Source: Corbicula japonica
Taxonomy: Eukaryota; Mollusca; Bivalvia; Venerida; Cyrenidae
NCBI GenBank assembly: GCA_038501625.1
Contig: JAZAYU010000013.1
Span: forward strand, 9,176,001-9,240,000
DNA: 64,000 nucleotides
Reading direction: 5' to 3'
The notes below the pieces were generated by a model. It searched no databases, was not told the DNA's origin, and saw only the letters and a program-made list of their open reading frames with translations. The stretch's first letter is position 1. The number at the start of each line of letters is the position of its first letter. The position numbers and the translations under genes were made by a program. This document shows positions 47,200 through 59,869 of this stretch, piece after piece.

Positions 47200-48460
47200 T
47201 ACTTATTTCCATTCAATTGATGTTCTTTTTAAAATCCGTTTTGCATGAAATGCGATTAGCCCAATTAAATGATATATATGTTCCAAGAATATAACATACT
47301 ATTCGGATTTCACTTTTTCATGAAATATATTAATACAAAACTTGTCTATCATCATTTTAAAGATTATTATAGGAAAATTCCAAGTTAGCTTGTCCTTCTT
47401 AGTTCAATAGTGACATTGCAAATATTGGAGAATGAATAGCCAATACTATCGCTTATTTTAAAATTAGTGTTTTTGTTCACATTTTTGCCTTTACATACAT
47501 TTGATTACGGATGATATTAGTTTATTATCATATTTGTATACTCATTCCATTTTCTTTACAATATATACGTGAACATTTCTCCTGAAACATTCTTCTCGTG
47601 TTTGCTCAAGGTTTGTAAATTAATGTCCTGTAATACAAAAACCGAAATATAAACTTGGACAAAATGCGAGGGAACGGCGAAAATCGATTTATTAATTTTT
47701 AGATTAATTTTTAGATATCTCTCAAAACGTAAAGAGAGATTTTTTTTAAACAGACATACATGGAACGCCATAGCAGCCTTTACATCATTTCATTTCTTTA
47801 ACTTACGACAAAAATACAGTTTGAATGCCAGAATTACACTATATCTTGGCAATATGATTGCTTTCTAACAGAAAATTAAACAAAAAGGGAATAAAACACA
47901 TAAATCCTTCGTTATGTCTTGATTAAGTTTGATTTCAGTTGTTGTTCTGAAATTTTGAACTTAACCAGTACATGGTGTTTTCTTTAAAATACATCTCATC
48001 ACATCTCAACATTAGTGTGATTGCGATTCCGTTGGTATTATGATGCTTACAACAGCATATCGTTTCCTTTTAAAGAACTTTCAATAATGAAGAGAGAACT
48101 CAATATTTTTACCCATTGTCACATATTTACGCGATCGTGATTTTCGATGTCAAACACAGTTTTACAAATATTATATATTTTATAAAGTATGGACGATAAA
48201 TGAATTTTGTTTTAAATATGATGAGGGCAATAAAATGATTTTTATTGTTTATTTCATTTTCATGGGATGTAAAAATAAAAAAATGGGATCGTATCGCTAA
48301 AAGTGCAGTGAATTCTGTAGACAGTCCTTAATTAGCCTTTAATCGTGTTCTTGCTGAGTTGACTCCAGAAGCTCCGGTCTCGGTAAGATCATTGAGTGCC
48401 CACCCATTTGGCTTAACCATGCTATTAGGTTCTTATGTTTTATATGTGTGTGTGCTAAAG
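47200..48460. other. No gene seen
   Basis: AT-rich region upstream of SLC43-like copy 3. Similarity to the flanks of copies 1 and 2 is not obvious by eye. Confidence 0.45.
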
Positions 48461-48469
48461 CATGCAACT

Positions 48470-49075
48470 TTTGTTGAGCTGATGGTGGGTTGGCGTTATT
48501 TCACCAGGACAACTTGTACTTGTGTGTTGAAATGAGAACCTGTTGGGGCAAATGTGAGGTTGGTGCACCCTAGAACCTGGTTTAAAACCCAGTGGCAATT
48601 TGATTTGCCACTGAAAGTTCCAAGGCGGTATCCCCTCGGGTTTTCATTTTCGTTAATTGTTTGTGGTGTGTGCTTTGTAGCTCGTTTAGAGCAAACCCAT
48701 TCTTTTATCTGGGGATAATACGCCGCTGAACATGGAATGGTATTCATCTGAAAATACCGCATTGAAGGTTCCATGTTCACCGTCATATGCGTTCCATCGT
48801 TATGATGGATCAAAATTGTACTGTTTATTGTTGTAAATACTGAGTTGCGCTCAACCTGGGGCTAGTTGGTGTAGGCAGCAGTATGCATTTTTATTACTGT
48901 CAATGAACAGGCTCAATCAAACCAAGCCTGCAATATTTTCATATGTGTCCTGTTCGGTGGCTTTCAAATTTCCCTTTTCATATATTTCTTCTTGGCTATG
49001 CGTGAGACTGTTTTTCTTTTTTGAAAGTGCATTTCCTGATATGCATATTTCACCTTTTTAGTTATTCTCTCAAAA
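48470..49075 (-). repeat. Family B repeat with nested family A
   Basis: Family B sequence lies outside (48470-48687, AACCTGTTGGGGCAAATGTG to TTAATTGTTTGTGGTGTG; and 48985-49075, ending in CTGATATGCATATTTCACC). A nearly complete family A copy (48688-48984) lies inside in the same orientation. The inner copy interrupts the purine-rich part of family B. Confidence 0.8.
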
Positions 49076-49400
49076 AGCATTGTCATTAGTACACTGACTT
49101 TGGTCGAGTGAATTTGCTTCTTGCTTATGAAATAATAACATGGCGACAGCATATCGTAGTAAGAGCAATTGAGAAAACCATGCTTAACCATGAAAAAATA
49201 CATCAAAAAAGCTTTTCAAACAGATAAAACGATTTAGAAAAATACAGTGTCAAATGAATTGTTAAACAATTTAGAAGATTTTACGATAACGTTGTCAACA
49301 ACAAGCTCACAAACATGTGTTTATACGACTTGACTGACAAAATCGGATCTCAAAGAAACCTCGAAAACTCGAGAACCATGGAAAACTCGAACATTTGCAA

Positions 49401-49422
49401 CCCCCCCCCCCCCCCCCCCCCC
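49401..49422. repeat. C22 homopolymer
   Basis: Twenty-two consecutive C residues; the length in the assembly may be unreliable. Confidence 0.95.
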
Positions 49423-49429
49423 TGATTCG

Positions 49430-52400
49430 AGTTTTACTCTAACACCATTACAAAACAAACAAAATATGCAAATTAAAGCTATTAAATCGTAGACAATTAT
49501 GATAATTTTTATGGAAACGATGAGTAGAGTAGCTGCTTTGACCGATAAAACAATCTAAATAAGATTTGTTAGATTTAAATAAAATGATATCATGCGATAC
49601 CCAACTGATTTTAGACTTGATTAACATAAAGGTTGTATTGAATGAATAAGTCATGCACAGCATGTATGTTTAATTTATCTTATTTAAACTTGCCCTGTAC
49701 ATTTAAATTTAATAAATGCTGCTATTATGTTATATAGTATGCGTATCTTCATGTTATAATGCACTTTGTGTGTCAAATTATATCTGAGATAGATAGTATT
49801 CAAAGATAGGGAGATATAAAGTATTCAAATGTCCAATTAGGCGGAAAGCAATGATCTTATTTCGCTTACATTTGCAAGAACATGTTTTATATTTACACAG
49901 CTATCTTTCCCGGGTCTCTTTCCTTTCCTTGGTCTCATTCCTTTCCTGGGTCTCATTAGTAAACGAACAGAATCAATGTGATTTCTATTTGTTTTCATAC
50001 AACTAGAAGAGTTATCATACTTTCCTATGGTCTATGATGTTTTAGATTGATTTATTTAACTGTTACATACCGTTTAATTTAACGAATGTCTTCTTCGATT
50101 TCATTGTCAGAACATCGTGTTATATATCCTTAACATTTAACAACACCACAAGAAATTATTGATATACAGCAAATCTAGAGTTATGATGGAAAAGAGAGCT
50201 TTCTTTTGTTTATGTGACTGCTACATTATTGAAATAAACGTGCAAAAAATAGACCAAAGTTTATCCATTTTCCCAGATTTTGATTGGAGTGAATTATTTT
50301 TCTAAAATTTATTTTGAATTGTATACTTGTTTTTCTCGTTGTAATCTTCTTGTTCAGATTTGAAGCATTAACCCTTACCATGAAAGATGTTGTCAATGAT
50401 CAAGTTTAGTCATGCAATTAAATGGATAACTCATGAATAACTTTTTTTTACCAAATTTCAGACGAGCAAAATCACATTTTAAACTAAATATTAAACAAAC
50501 CTGTTGCATGCATGTTATTATGGAGTAATGGAAAGGGAAACTTTGAAAGTCTGCCAGTTACATGTTTGGAAATGCAAATTATTCACCTCAGTTGCAGCGG
50601 TTTATAGTCGTTTAAGTGGTCCTCCATTTTATAGATTGAGAATAATATTATGAACCAACTAGACATATCAGAATTCATCGCAGGAATAACAGACATAGCC
50701 ACAATAAAAACAACACTGTCACCACACAGGAACAGTGGAGAATCACAGGAGATAAACATTTAATCTACTCAATAACATCGTATAGTTGTGTTGTATCCAT
50801 ATTGGCAAGCGTACTGTTCAGACAATAACGGGAAAGAACTCTATATAACATTGTATGTTAAGATTCTTAGGTAATCTCCCCTTTATAACTTGTGTTTTTT
50901 CACGCGTCTTTCGATCATTGTTTTATTACAGACTTCATTACCATTTTTACTTACAATTGGTTTTTATTTTAGGGGTTCTTCGCGTTAAAAGAGAAAATTG
51001 AATCGAGAGCATAGGTAATAGTGGCGTTTGTTGATTTCTCTGCGCTTAGGCTGACCTGTTTATCTTGTACCGATGTGGTTTTTTTTGCAGATTGGGCTGT
51101 ATCATTTCAATTTCAATAATTTTCATGAAAAGAAATACTATCCATCATAATGGGGACAAATATATATAAAAATGGCTTGCGTGTCATCTAATGAAACAGT
51201 TTTAATAAATTGCTAAATACAGGTTGGAGTTCAAACAATGTCTTGATTGTTTTAATTGTTTATGGTATAACCATGATCTCTTCTCCACTACTTTTTGGCT
51301 GTGTGGGAAGGCTATGTCTGCTGGATGTGGCATTCCTGATATGCGTGTTTCTTCTTATTTTCGAGAAGTCTTAAAGGTCACTTTCAGATGCACTTTTAAG
51401 TGTCTTACATTAATTCAAGTTAATGGTATTTTATGAGAAACATATTAACAGAACCATATAACTTACTTAGTTTAGTAGCATATAATACGGATAGTCTGAA
51501 AGAAGTAATGTACAGGAAATATCCTATATTTATTGAGAATAGCACTCAGTCAACCAGTGTGATGTCTCTTTGGTTAAGACACTATTTTAGAGTTCGACAA
51601 ACGGTAGTAATGTTTATCTTATCCCGACGAATAATACACTCTCATCAATTGAATATTATGTTTACCATAATACTACTCTTCGCGTTCGTAATCATACGAC
51701 ATGGCATATAATATCTATAATTAACCCAGGAAACCAACAGCAGAGCGCTCTAAATGACGACCACAGTCAAATTTAAGATAAACACTTCGAGATGAGGCAA
51801 AATAGCCACTGAAAAAATAATTGTATGTTGTTCAAATTAACAGTAGTGTTTAACAGTTGCATTTCGTTTGCAATCATCGAACAGGTATCTAACAGTACAT
51901 AAGTGTGGATGAAAATGTAACTTCGGAACGTTTATAGTATCTTCAAAACAATGACATTACACATATAAGGATAAACCTCGTTTAGAAAAAAATACAGCCT
52001 CTTATTTATCCCCTTGATTAATGGTTAAAAAACCACTCTCAGTAATGAGTGCTTCACTTGCGGATTTAGATCGTTTAATTAAAAACAAATCGATTTTTAA
52101 ATTGTCAATATTTTGTTATAATGCCAACATCGTTTCACGAGCCGTATCTTACGAAATTTGTTAGAGAAAACCAGCTAAACCTTTTAAGCATATGTGTAGA
52201 TATCCTTAAATGTGTGAATTACTTGGCTAATGTTTATAGAAGCAATACACTCACCTAAAGTTCTAATTGGTCACTTTTGTCCTTTATTTATTTGAATCCA
52301 AGACAAAACAGTTCTTTTCACAATCAATCGGTTTGTATGACTTATCATGGATGATTGAAATTAAAATGATATCAGCCCAGACCTGAAAAAACCCTCTCTT

Positions 52401-52470
52401 GACATAGGGAAGAAATGAAACTAGCATACAGTGTAAACATCCCTTTCCTCCATATATACGCATTTTTAAG
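49430..52470. other. No gene seen
   Basis: AT-rich. A family B fragment at 51290-51370 and a possible family A fragment (AAAGGGAAACTTTGAAAG) near 50530. The block TTGACATAGGGAAGAAATGA at about 52399 matches one near 20211, indicating another low-copy repeat. Confidence 0.5.
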
Positions 52471-52471
52471 C

Positions 52472-52640
52472 ATGTGCGACCAGTGTAAATTGCGATCAGC
52501 CGGCACATCGTGCCGTCTGATCAGGATCTGCACTTATCGCATTTTGTCAGAAATAATCAAATGAATCAAAAAGCGAACACTTCAGATCCTGATCAGACGG
52601 CACAGATGTGCCGGCTAATCTGGATCTTAACTGTTCGCCT
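52472..52640. repeat. Foldback MITE with GATC-rich arms
   Basis: Inverted arms share GCCGGCACAT and CGTCTGATCAGGATCTG around a loop of about 35 bp. Just after it, CTGTTCGCCTATGCAATAAG is duplicated in tandem (about 52630-52678). Confidence 0.85.
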
Positions 52641-52880
52641 ATGCAATAAGCGCAACTGTTCGCCTATGCAATAAGCGCGTTGTTTGTTTTACACTTGACA
52701 GTTAAATACTCAACCGATTTTCTTTTCTCGTATTGTAACGTCATGGAGATTCTGTGAATATTTGGGAAGATACATTATCAGAGGTCATCAAGAGTGAAAG
52801 CACTTGATACTCTCTTATTTAATGCCTAAAACAAAATGAATACCTGCTATTTAAACAAAATATAATTTGAACGGTTGAAA

Positions 52881-52930
52881 TGACGTCAAATGGTATAAAA
52901 CACTCCAGCCAAGCTAATACTCAGCAATAT
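52881..52930 (+). promoter_or_regulatory. CRE and TATA box promoter
   Basis: A perfect CRE, TGACGTCA (52881-52888), lies 5 bp before TATAAAA (52894-52900). A likely start site is 25-30 bp further on, near ACTCAGC (about 52919-52925). The spacing is that of a canonical pol II promoter, and it lies about 130 bp before the coding start of the gene at 53055. Suggests regulation through cAMP or stress-activated bZIP factors. Confidence 0.55.
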
Positions 52931-53054
52931 TTGCAGATGACTTATAAGCGTAAACCAAGGAAAGCAGCATGTAAATACTGAGTAGCTCCACGTGTTATTT
53001 TAAGTGTATAACTTGGTGGTTAGTTTATTAAATCCATCAAAGTGCATTAGGTTC

Positions 53055-53549
53055 ATGACATTTAGCATGTCTGTATTGGGTTTATCGCTCGTTTTACAAT
53101 TTCCTTTTTTCCTTGGACTTGTTTGTATTTGTTTGACGAATGAGCATTGCGGATTGACGACTGAGCGTGAGATGGTGAGGAAAAAAAAGTGTAATGATCA
53201 ATATTTTATTTAACTGCGAAAAACCGTAACTTTTTTTATATTTTTTCTAGCACGAAGAAAGTACAAAGTAATTCTCAAAATGTGTTCTCAACAACCTAAA
53301 AATCCTTTCATTCCTTTAATAATACTTTCTGAGATAAATGTCGATATGAATCTTAAGCTTACCCAACGCTTGTGTAATATTTTTCAGACAGAATGGTCGT
53401 TAAACCTTTTAGACAGAGAATGTCCTAGCACGAAAGCTTTTCCTTCAAAATATTGCTACATATGGGATAAATCATTTCTTGACAGATCAACTGCGCTTTT
53501 GTCAATTTCCTCCTATAACTGTCCATCAAATTCCAATTTTGTCATGTAA
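53055..53549 (+). CDS. Candidate small secreted cysteine-containing protein, two exons
   Basis: Proposed coding parts are 53055-53166 and 53251-53549, joined across an 84-bp intron with donor GAGC|GTGAGA and acceptor TTTTTTTATATTTTTTCTAG. The join keeps one frame and gives 136 residues. The N-terminus (MTFSMSVLGLSLVLQFPFFL, then GLVCIC) looks like a signal peptide. The basic stretch PRRKYKV opens exon 2. Cysteines lie at about 32, 49, 79, 95, 106 and 128. No family was recognised; secreted cytokines or defence peptides of molluscs can share this size and exon plan, but no signature such as IL-17 is present. A TATA/CRE promoter precedes it and ATTAAA follows at 53625. A stronger donor eight bases downstream (ATG|GTGAGG) would instead stop after six codons of exon 2. 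The gene is inferred from sequence signals only. Confidence 0.5.
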
Positions 53550-53559
53550 TTTGCAATAA

Positions 53560-55170
53560 GACACGAGCTTAAAATCGAGAAAACATGCTTCAATTTACTT
53601 GGTTTTGCTTCGTTTTTGATATAATATTAAATGCAACAATCACTGCAAATTTATTTGATATGCCTTTTATGCCTTTGGATGCACGAACGTAAATTTAAGT
53701 TGTACAAGTGCTTTATGTTGTGATTTATTCGTTTGCGATATCTATTAAACTAAAATATAGTGTATTTGGGTAAGCGTAAGTTGCCGTTCGATTCTCTAAA
53801 ATATCTCTGGCATTTGATGTTAACCCACTCTTTACCCAACACTTTGAAATCAATTGTTGTCGTAATCTATTATAAGTATTAATAGTACAGGGAAATAACA
53901 CCAACGTGGGATGAATAACATATAATATATGATATTGATACTATCAACTAGTCAGTAAATATGAAATTTCTGAGAAACCTCGATAGATATAGCAATTATC
54001 AATTCATGAAATGGTGAATTACCAAGCCGGTCGGACGATAACCTAAATCAGTCGTTTAAATGTAGAGTTTGTTTAATTGGTTCCTGTGATATTTATAATC
54101 TTCCGATAACATTCCACATGTAAAGGAAGATTTCTGAGACCGTTTGATTTAAGAATTATTGGCTGGCCTCGATTATTACAAATGCATGAGGGAGTGGCGT
54201 TTTAACAAACGTCTCAATTTGTGAGATACTTTCGGAGTATTAATAAGAAATAAAACAAACAATTAAACGTGGTGAAATAAAGCTGAAGCACCGGCTTAAA
54301 CTTGCTTGTTTCACTTTCATAGAACGCATTGCCTTACCTTTACAAAGCAAATTAAGAAAGCAATTTTGTTTTTAATAATTTCAAATAGTTTAAGGCATGT
54401 TTTACTTATCTTTGAGCGTCATATATGCGTTTGAAAATTGGTATTGTTATCCATTCGTACAATCAAACTATGGTCTCCACATTCCCTTCATTATTTGTGA
54501 TTGAAAATGCCCGTGATTAAAAACAAACAATACTATTTTCAAGATGATAAAAGCTAGCGTTAGTAATGGATAGCCTAAGAGATTAAGCTGAACAAATTGA
54601 TCTCGAGGGATCGTGGACGCTCTCAGGAGAAATAGCTTTTGTGTGATTTTTTCAGGAAACTCAGATTTGCAAACTATGTATCGAACTTGGAGCACTTTAA
54701 AACAAGTTTATTATATTCTGATACACATTCGTTTTCTACCAATTATTCATGATCGCGCACATTTAATAACTCTATGTAATTGTTTACTCTTTAGTTCAAA
54801 ATTTAACACTCATGTCTTTTTTTTTTCAAAATATTCATATAAAAATGGAAGTTTCTTAGTTTATAACTTTGTATTTTTTCTTGCAAAACGTCCGAAATCT
54901 AAAATGGGAAATTTTAAGTAGTGTACACTATTTTTTCATCATTTTTGTTTCATTACCAGCGTTAATCATGGTTTATATTAAAAACTTGTTTAAACTTGTA
55001 TTGGATAAATTCAGTCTTGCAATATTGTTATGTCAAACTGATTTTTCAGAAATGCATATCGATTTAGGCTGTGAACAAAGATAAGTATTTAATAATACAT
55101 ATCATTATTTTTAACATGTATAACATGTACATAATGCTGTATATATCTGGTCCGGTATATGTTTTAAACT
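53560..55170. other. No gene seen
   Basis: AT-rich. Overlapping frames at 54468-54921 are hydrophobic and low in complexity, with no domain or splice support. Confidence 0.45.
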
Positions 55171-55179
55171 TTCAAAGCT

Positions 55180-55310
55180 AGTCGTCTTGGATAGTAATAT
55201 CCACTGCCATTTATGCCCATGAACAGTGAACAGGTACGTTCGAATCGAGTCTGCAGTATTTTATATTTATCTTGTTCGGTTACTTTCAAAGTTTCTTTAT
55301 CACCTAGTTT
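55180..55310 (-). repeat. Repeat family A fragment, diverged
   Basis: CCACTGCCATTTATGCCC, GTCTGCAGTATTTTATATTT, TGTTCGGTTACTTTCAAAG. Confidence 0.6.
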
Positions 55311-55844
55311 TACCTATTTATATTTATTGCAAACACCGAGCATAAAACATATTCTTCACTCTGCTGTTGACATCAGCTTTCAAGAAAACGTTGTTTATAC
55401 AAGTGATTTCCACAAAATAAGATTGTTAAGTACCTTCTCAACAGACCGATAACATACTCTATCAAAGGATATTAATTCAGTCTAGATGAATCTGGCAATT
55501 GTATTGGCATAAAAACGAAGTGGTAAAGTAAACCTTAAGGTAAGTGACCTAAGTGATTACAGAAATTAGCCCTCTAAACACGTGTTACAGATACAATTAT
55601 ACACTGTAACCTTGAAGGATAAAGATTATCTTCACGTAAAGAATGCAAACGGGGAAATACTTTTATGAATAATGTCTACTTTGGGACTCGAGACGGTAAA
55701 GAGATTTGTTTTGCCTCAAACTCAGTTTGACACATGACATCGTTCATAGAGTGTAATCGTATTGATAACTGTACAACGGGTGGTATTTATGGAAATGTAA
55801 ATAGTTCATTATTCTTTTCGAGATCTTTATGCTCCTCTATAAAT

Positions 55845-56015
55845 GAACAGGCTCTTTCAAACCGAGCCTGGGCCCAAGATCATAAAACTACAATTGTTGA
55901 TCAGTCTCAAATCTCAAGCATCTAATTGGCTGAAATGGCGACAGGTAAATGATCTCGGGCCCTTCAATATTTTGATATTTTTCATGTTCATAGGCTTTCA
56001 AAGTTCCTTTTCATC
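55845..56015 (-). repeat. Family A fragment carrying a nested family D MITE
   Basis: Family A sequence GAACAGGCTCTTTCAAACCG with GAGCCTG is cut at 55871 and resumes at 55963 (CAATATTTTGATATT). The 92-bp insert begins GGCCCAAGATCATAAAACTA, ends CTCGGGCCC and keeps one arm of the family D palindrome (AGTCTCAAATCTCAAGCATC). Confidence 0.8.
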
Positions 56016-56059
56016 CATTCACACAGCGAACATAAAAGTAAGATATTTTGTAAAAAAAG

Positions 56060-57780
56060 AATTTAAATCTTAGTGTGAGTTAGTCATAATTATGTATTAA
56101 ATAAGGCACACGACAAAATGACACAAATCGTATTCTTTTGAGGATCAGATGACGGCGTCTCCCAGTGGTTAAGGGCTACATGTAGGTGCAAGGCTTAAAC
56201 TCATTCGAAGATGTGAACACCGCGCACTTATTTTGGCAGAAAGGAAGGTGCATGGTTTTTATTCTTTGGAAAATTTGGACAAGACTCCTTTCTCTATCAT
56301 TTCAGTAAATAATTTATAAATACTTCTATGGATTTAATTATTACAAAGTTGTGAAGGTTAAAATAATTGTAACTATTATCATTGTTATCATTGACAGATC
56401 TGTTAACTTTAAGAGATGTGTTGATATCAGTTGGGAAGGTTTGTGAGAAAGCTTGATAGTGATTTCTGCATCATTATGATACAGTTAAGAACGAGATGAG
56501 TGATAGTATCAGACAAATGTAATACTTGACAACTAATTTAATTGAAATGAAAAAATATGTTAAAAGAAAAAAACAAGTGACTAATATTTTTATATGACAT
56601 TAAAACATTAATAAAAATAACATTAAGATTGATTTTTTGTTTATTTATATGCTTGGGCATTTCCATAGAAACGTTTCTTTTACTTGAAAAAAATGTTTAG
56701 GAAAGTTTTAGGTAAGAACAATACACAACTGAGAAAAATATTATCGCTTAAGACCTTTCCAAATGATCATTGCAAATTTTAGGAGGTTTAAATATTTTTT
56801 TCTAAATTAAGCGCTTAACGAAACATTAAATAATTCCATGTAAGGTTTAGCGCTAAAAGAAATATATTCAATAATTCCATCTGTTTCGAAAACTTGTTAA
56901 AACTTGCCCTGTTCATATATTATACCATATGCTATTGCTAACAAGCGCAAAGTTTTCATTGTGCGTTTGAAAATGATGATTGTTGATTTTTCAAAAATAA
57001 AATTAATGGTACGCTTAATTAAAATAAATATTAAAGAGAAATATCATTGAGGCAGCGTTATGCAATTTGCAAGAGCAGAAAACACTCTATATAATAACTG
57101 TTCGGTGTAAGTCGTTTATACGTATCAGATTTAGTTTATGTGCAAAGTAATCAAGATATTATTAATTTAACATGGATATCACATATTCGCGCAAAAAAAC
57201 AACATATTATTTCGCGCTAATATAGTTTGCGCAATGTACTACAGAGACAATTAATTTTACTATAATTATATTAACGAGTGTCAAACTTCTCGCATTTGGA
57301 TAAGTAAGAAATATGTGAAAACAAACTCACGCTTTCGAGAAAAACTAATTTGCCCTGCGACCTTATCAACAAACTTTGCCATTGGAAAACATTTTCTGTT
57401 CAGCGAGCCATTTGGTATGCATTAGATGATCGCTAATTGAATAATCGCTGGTTATAAATTGGGGCCCTGATCTGAATGCTATATTCATGAAATAGTTGAA
57501 CTGAGGGTTGCCATACACTTATTATCAAGAACAGATGCATGTGTTGCTTAAGATTTATCAGATTAAGAAGACCTGGACACATTAAAACCGACAAGTCTTT
57601 CCTGTTAAATGAATTACCTGGGAAATGTATACACATAACATATGCGCAATAGAAAACGAAATAGGAAACGAAAATTCCTTAAAAGGAATCAGCAATGATT
57701 GTCAGAGAGAAAATAATCAACTTTAATGCGATAGATAAGTGTATATAGATGGCAGAGCCCAACATTATAAAGCTAAAACA
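56060..57780. other. No gene seen
   Basis: AT-rich. Near 56155-56225 GTCTCCCAGTGGTTAAGGGC and CATTCGAAGATG weakly resemble a tRNA-derived head. Confidence 0.4.
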
Positions 57781-57927
57781 GGGTTGGAGGTTATAAAACT
57801 GAGTTTGGAAGCCAGTCTCAAATCTCAAGCATCTGATTGGCTGAAATGGCGACTGGTCGCCATTTCAGCCAATCAGATGCTTGTGATTTGAGACTGGTTT
57901 CCATGCTCAGCTTTATAACCTTGGGAC
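57781..57927. repeat. Palindromic MITE family D copy
   Basis: Complete hairpin from GGAGGTTATAAAACTGAG to CAGCTTTATAACCTTGGG around GACTGGTCGCC. The two arms are nearly identical. Confidence 0.9.
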
Positions 57928-57929
57928 CT

Positions 57930-59860
57930 GGAGATCAATCTAATATCTTAAGCATTGGTGTGACTCAAATGGAGACTACCAAACTTAGGTATTCCTCATA
58001 GACAAAACCCGGAAACGAGCAATAAAAACTCAAAAAGTAGCCGAATAAAATGGACAATATTTAAAGAACAATCATCAAGAGCATGCCGAGTTTTCAATTT
58101 GGAACAGATGATTACAACTTAAGCCACGATGCTATCACACAAATCAGCCAGTATTCATTTATGTAATTGGTGGTATCAATAAATTTAGTGCACGACAGTA
58201 GAGTTTGATTATTTAGTGGATTTAACTAAACTGTGTATACCGCCATCCAGGAAAACGGTCAAATGCTGTACATGCCAATCCCTCGGTGCCGCCATTCGTC
58301 TTTATTTAATAAAAAATGATGAAGTTAATAATCATATTATTATAGTAATACGTGGCGTTTAAATTGTTCTCAGTTTGTGTCATTTTATTTGGGAAATATT
58401 ATATAATTTATGCTGTTTTAATATTAAATTAAGTTATCATAAAACCAGGGCCTCAAACAAGTTCGATGAAAGCCCTTAACAGTTTCTCTTAGAAATCGGA
58501 CGTTAAAAATGAAAACAGAGTTTAAATGATAGCCATATTTAAAATTTTATTTCTTGCAATAGCAATTTTTTTTCTCTAACTGAATATAAATTTCTGCCTG
58601 CATTTGCCATTAAATTCTGGGAAATGTCATGTTTTTTACCACTTCAAAATAAAAAATAATGATATTTAGGACCATGAAAACATAAATATGTATAAAAATA
58701 AGTCTGTCAAGTCATGGTCATAAATAGTTGAACAATTATAGCAAGCAACTGCCATTTCACATTTTAAAAGCTCAAATATAAGAACAACGATTTATGAAAC
58801 AGCTGAGAAATTGCTTTAAGTTAGCAATAAAGCATAGCGTTAAACTTGCCAGTTTATGAAAATTTATCTGGGAAAGTTTTTTTATACGACTTATTGAAAT
58901 ATATCGCAATTATTAACGTCTTCACATTACATCAATCACTCTGAACAACGACAATAGCAAATATATCTATACACATTCATAACTTTAAAAATTTTAGTGT
59001 TTAGTTTTGCATCAAACTTTCGCTGTTGTCACCAGACTTAACACCTAAAACCAAATTTGTGACATTTTGTCCTTTCGCCAATCAGTTAAACGTTCATTTA
59101 GTAAACGTAGCAGTGGAAACGTAGGCTCAGAAGTGAAACTACAATTTAAATAAACTTAAATTTCAATTTACGGATTTAATATTGTCCAAAATTATATAGA
59201 ATTATGTTATTCTGTAACATGTCATCTATCGCATGACCGGTGTCTGCAGATAAGGAGAGTATATGTTGATACATAACGAATACTTTGTTTAGCTCGCTAG
59301 TACAATAAGCTATTACATAATTATTCCGTTCACTCACGGTTTCCAAAATCTGAAAACTCTAATTTAAAGATTGCATTATTTAACAATCACGTTATTCCTT
59401 ACAGAAGTTAGTTTAAAACTTCATGTACTAATCTGCTTTTAAAAAATCCAAAATGATTTCAAAGAGTGCAATTTCTTATTTTATAGGCTTATATGCGAGA
59501 TTTATTACATAAATGAGTTTCTTGCGGAAAAAGCATTAAGCGTTTCCGCTTAATTGCTTTAAAATCTTATTACTTATTTCATGGATTTCCTAGAAGATTT
59601 ATTTTCAACAGAGCCTGGTGAGATGCAAGAAAATTTAAATGCAATAAGACAGTTCTTATTTTCAGACTGAAAACAAATAAACTGTCATTGACATGCGACC
59701 ATAAATTTTCTGAACAACATCATCTGTCTTCTCCAGATTAACAATGACAAAACATCGTAGGTGGAATAAATGCAGTCTGAATCTTCTGCATCACAAAGCG
59801 TAAAATATGTTTTCGGCGCGGATTTAGAAAACTTTTTCAGAAAAAAAACGTAGAAATAAT
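57930..59860. other. No gene seen
   Basis: AT-rich sequence without frames, repeats or motifs that I can support. Confidence 0.5.
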
Positions 59861-59869
59861 TAAAAATTC

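Noticed and set aside
48496..48813. 105-codon frame similar to part of 271-504
   Set aside because: Both are translations of repeat family A (and B); the similarity is DNA repeat similarity.
53004..53213. Start of the secreted-protein frame at 53004
   Set aside because: That position is GTG, not ATG. The first in-frame ATG is at 53055.
53055..53549. IL-17-like cytokine identity for the secreted protein
   Set aside because: Size and exon plan are compatible, but the C-terminal cysteine pattern expected of IL-17 is not present, so no family is claimed.
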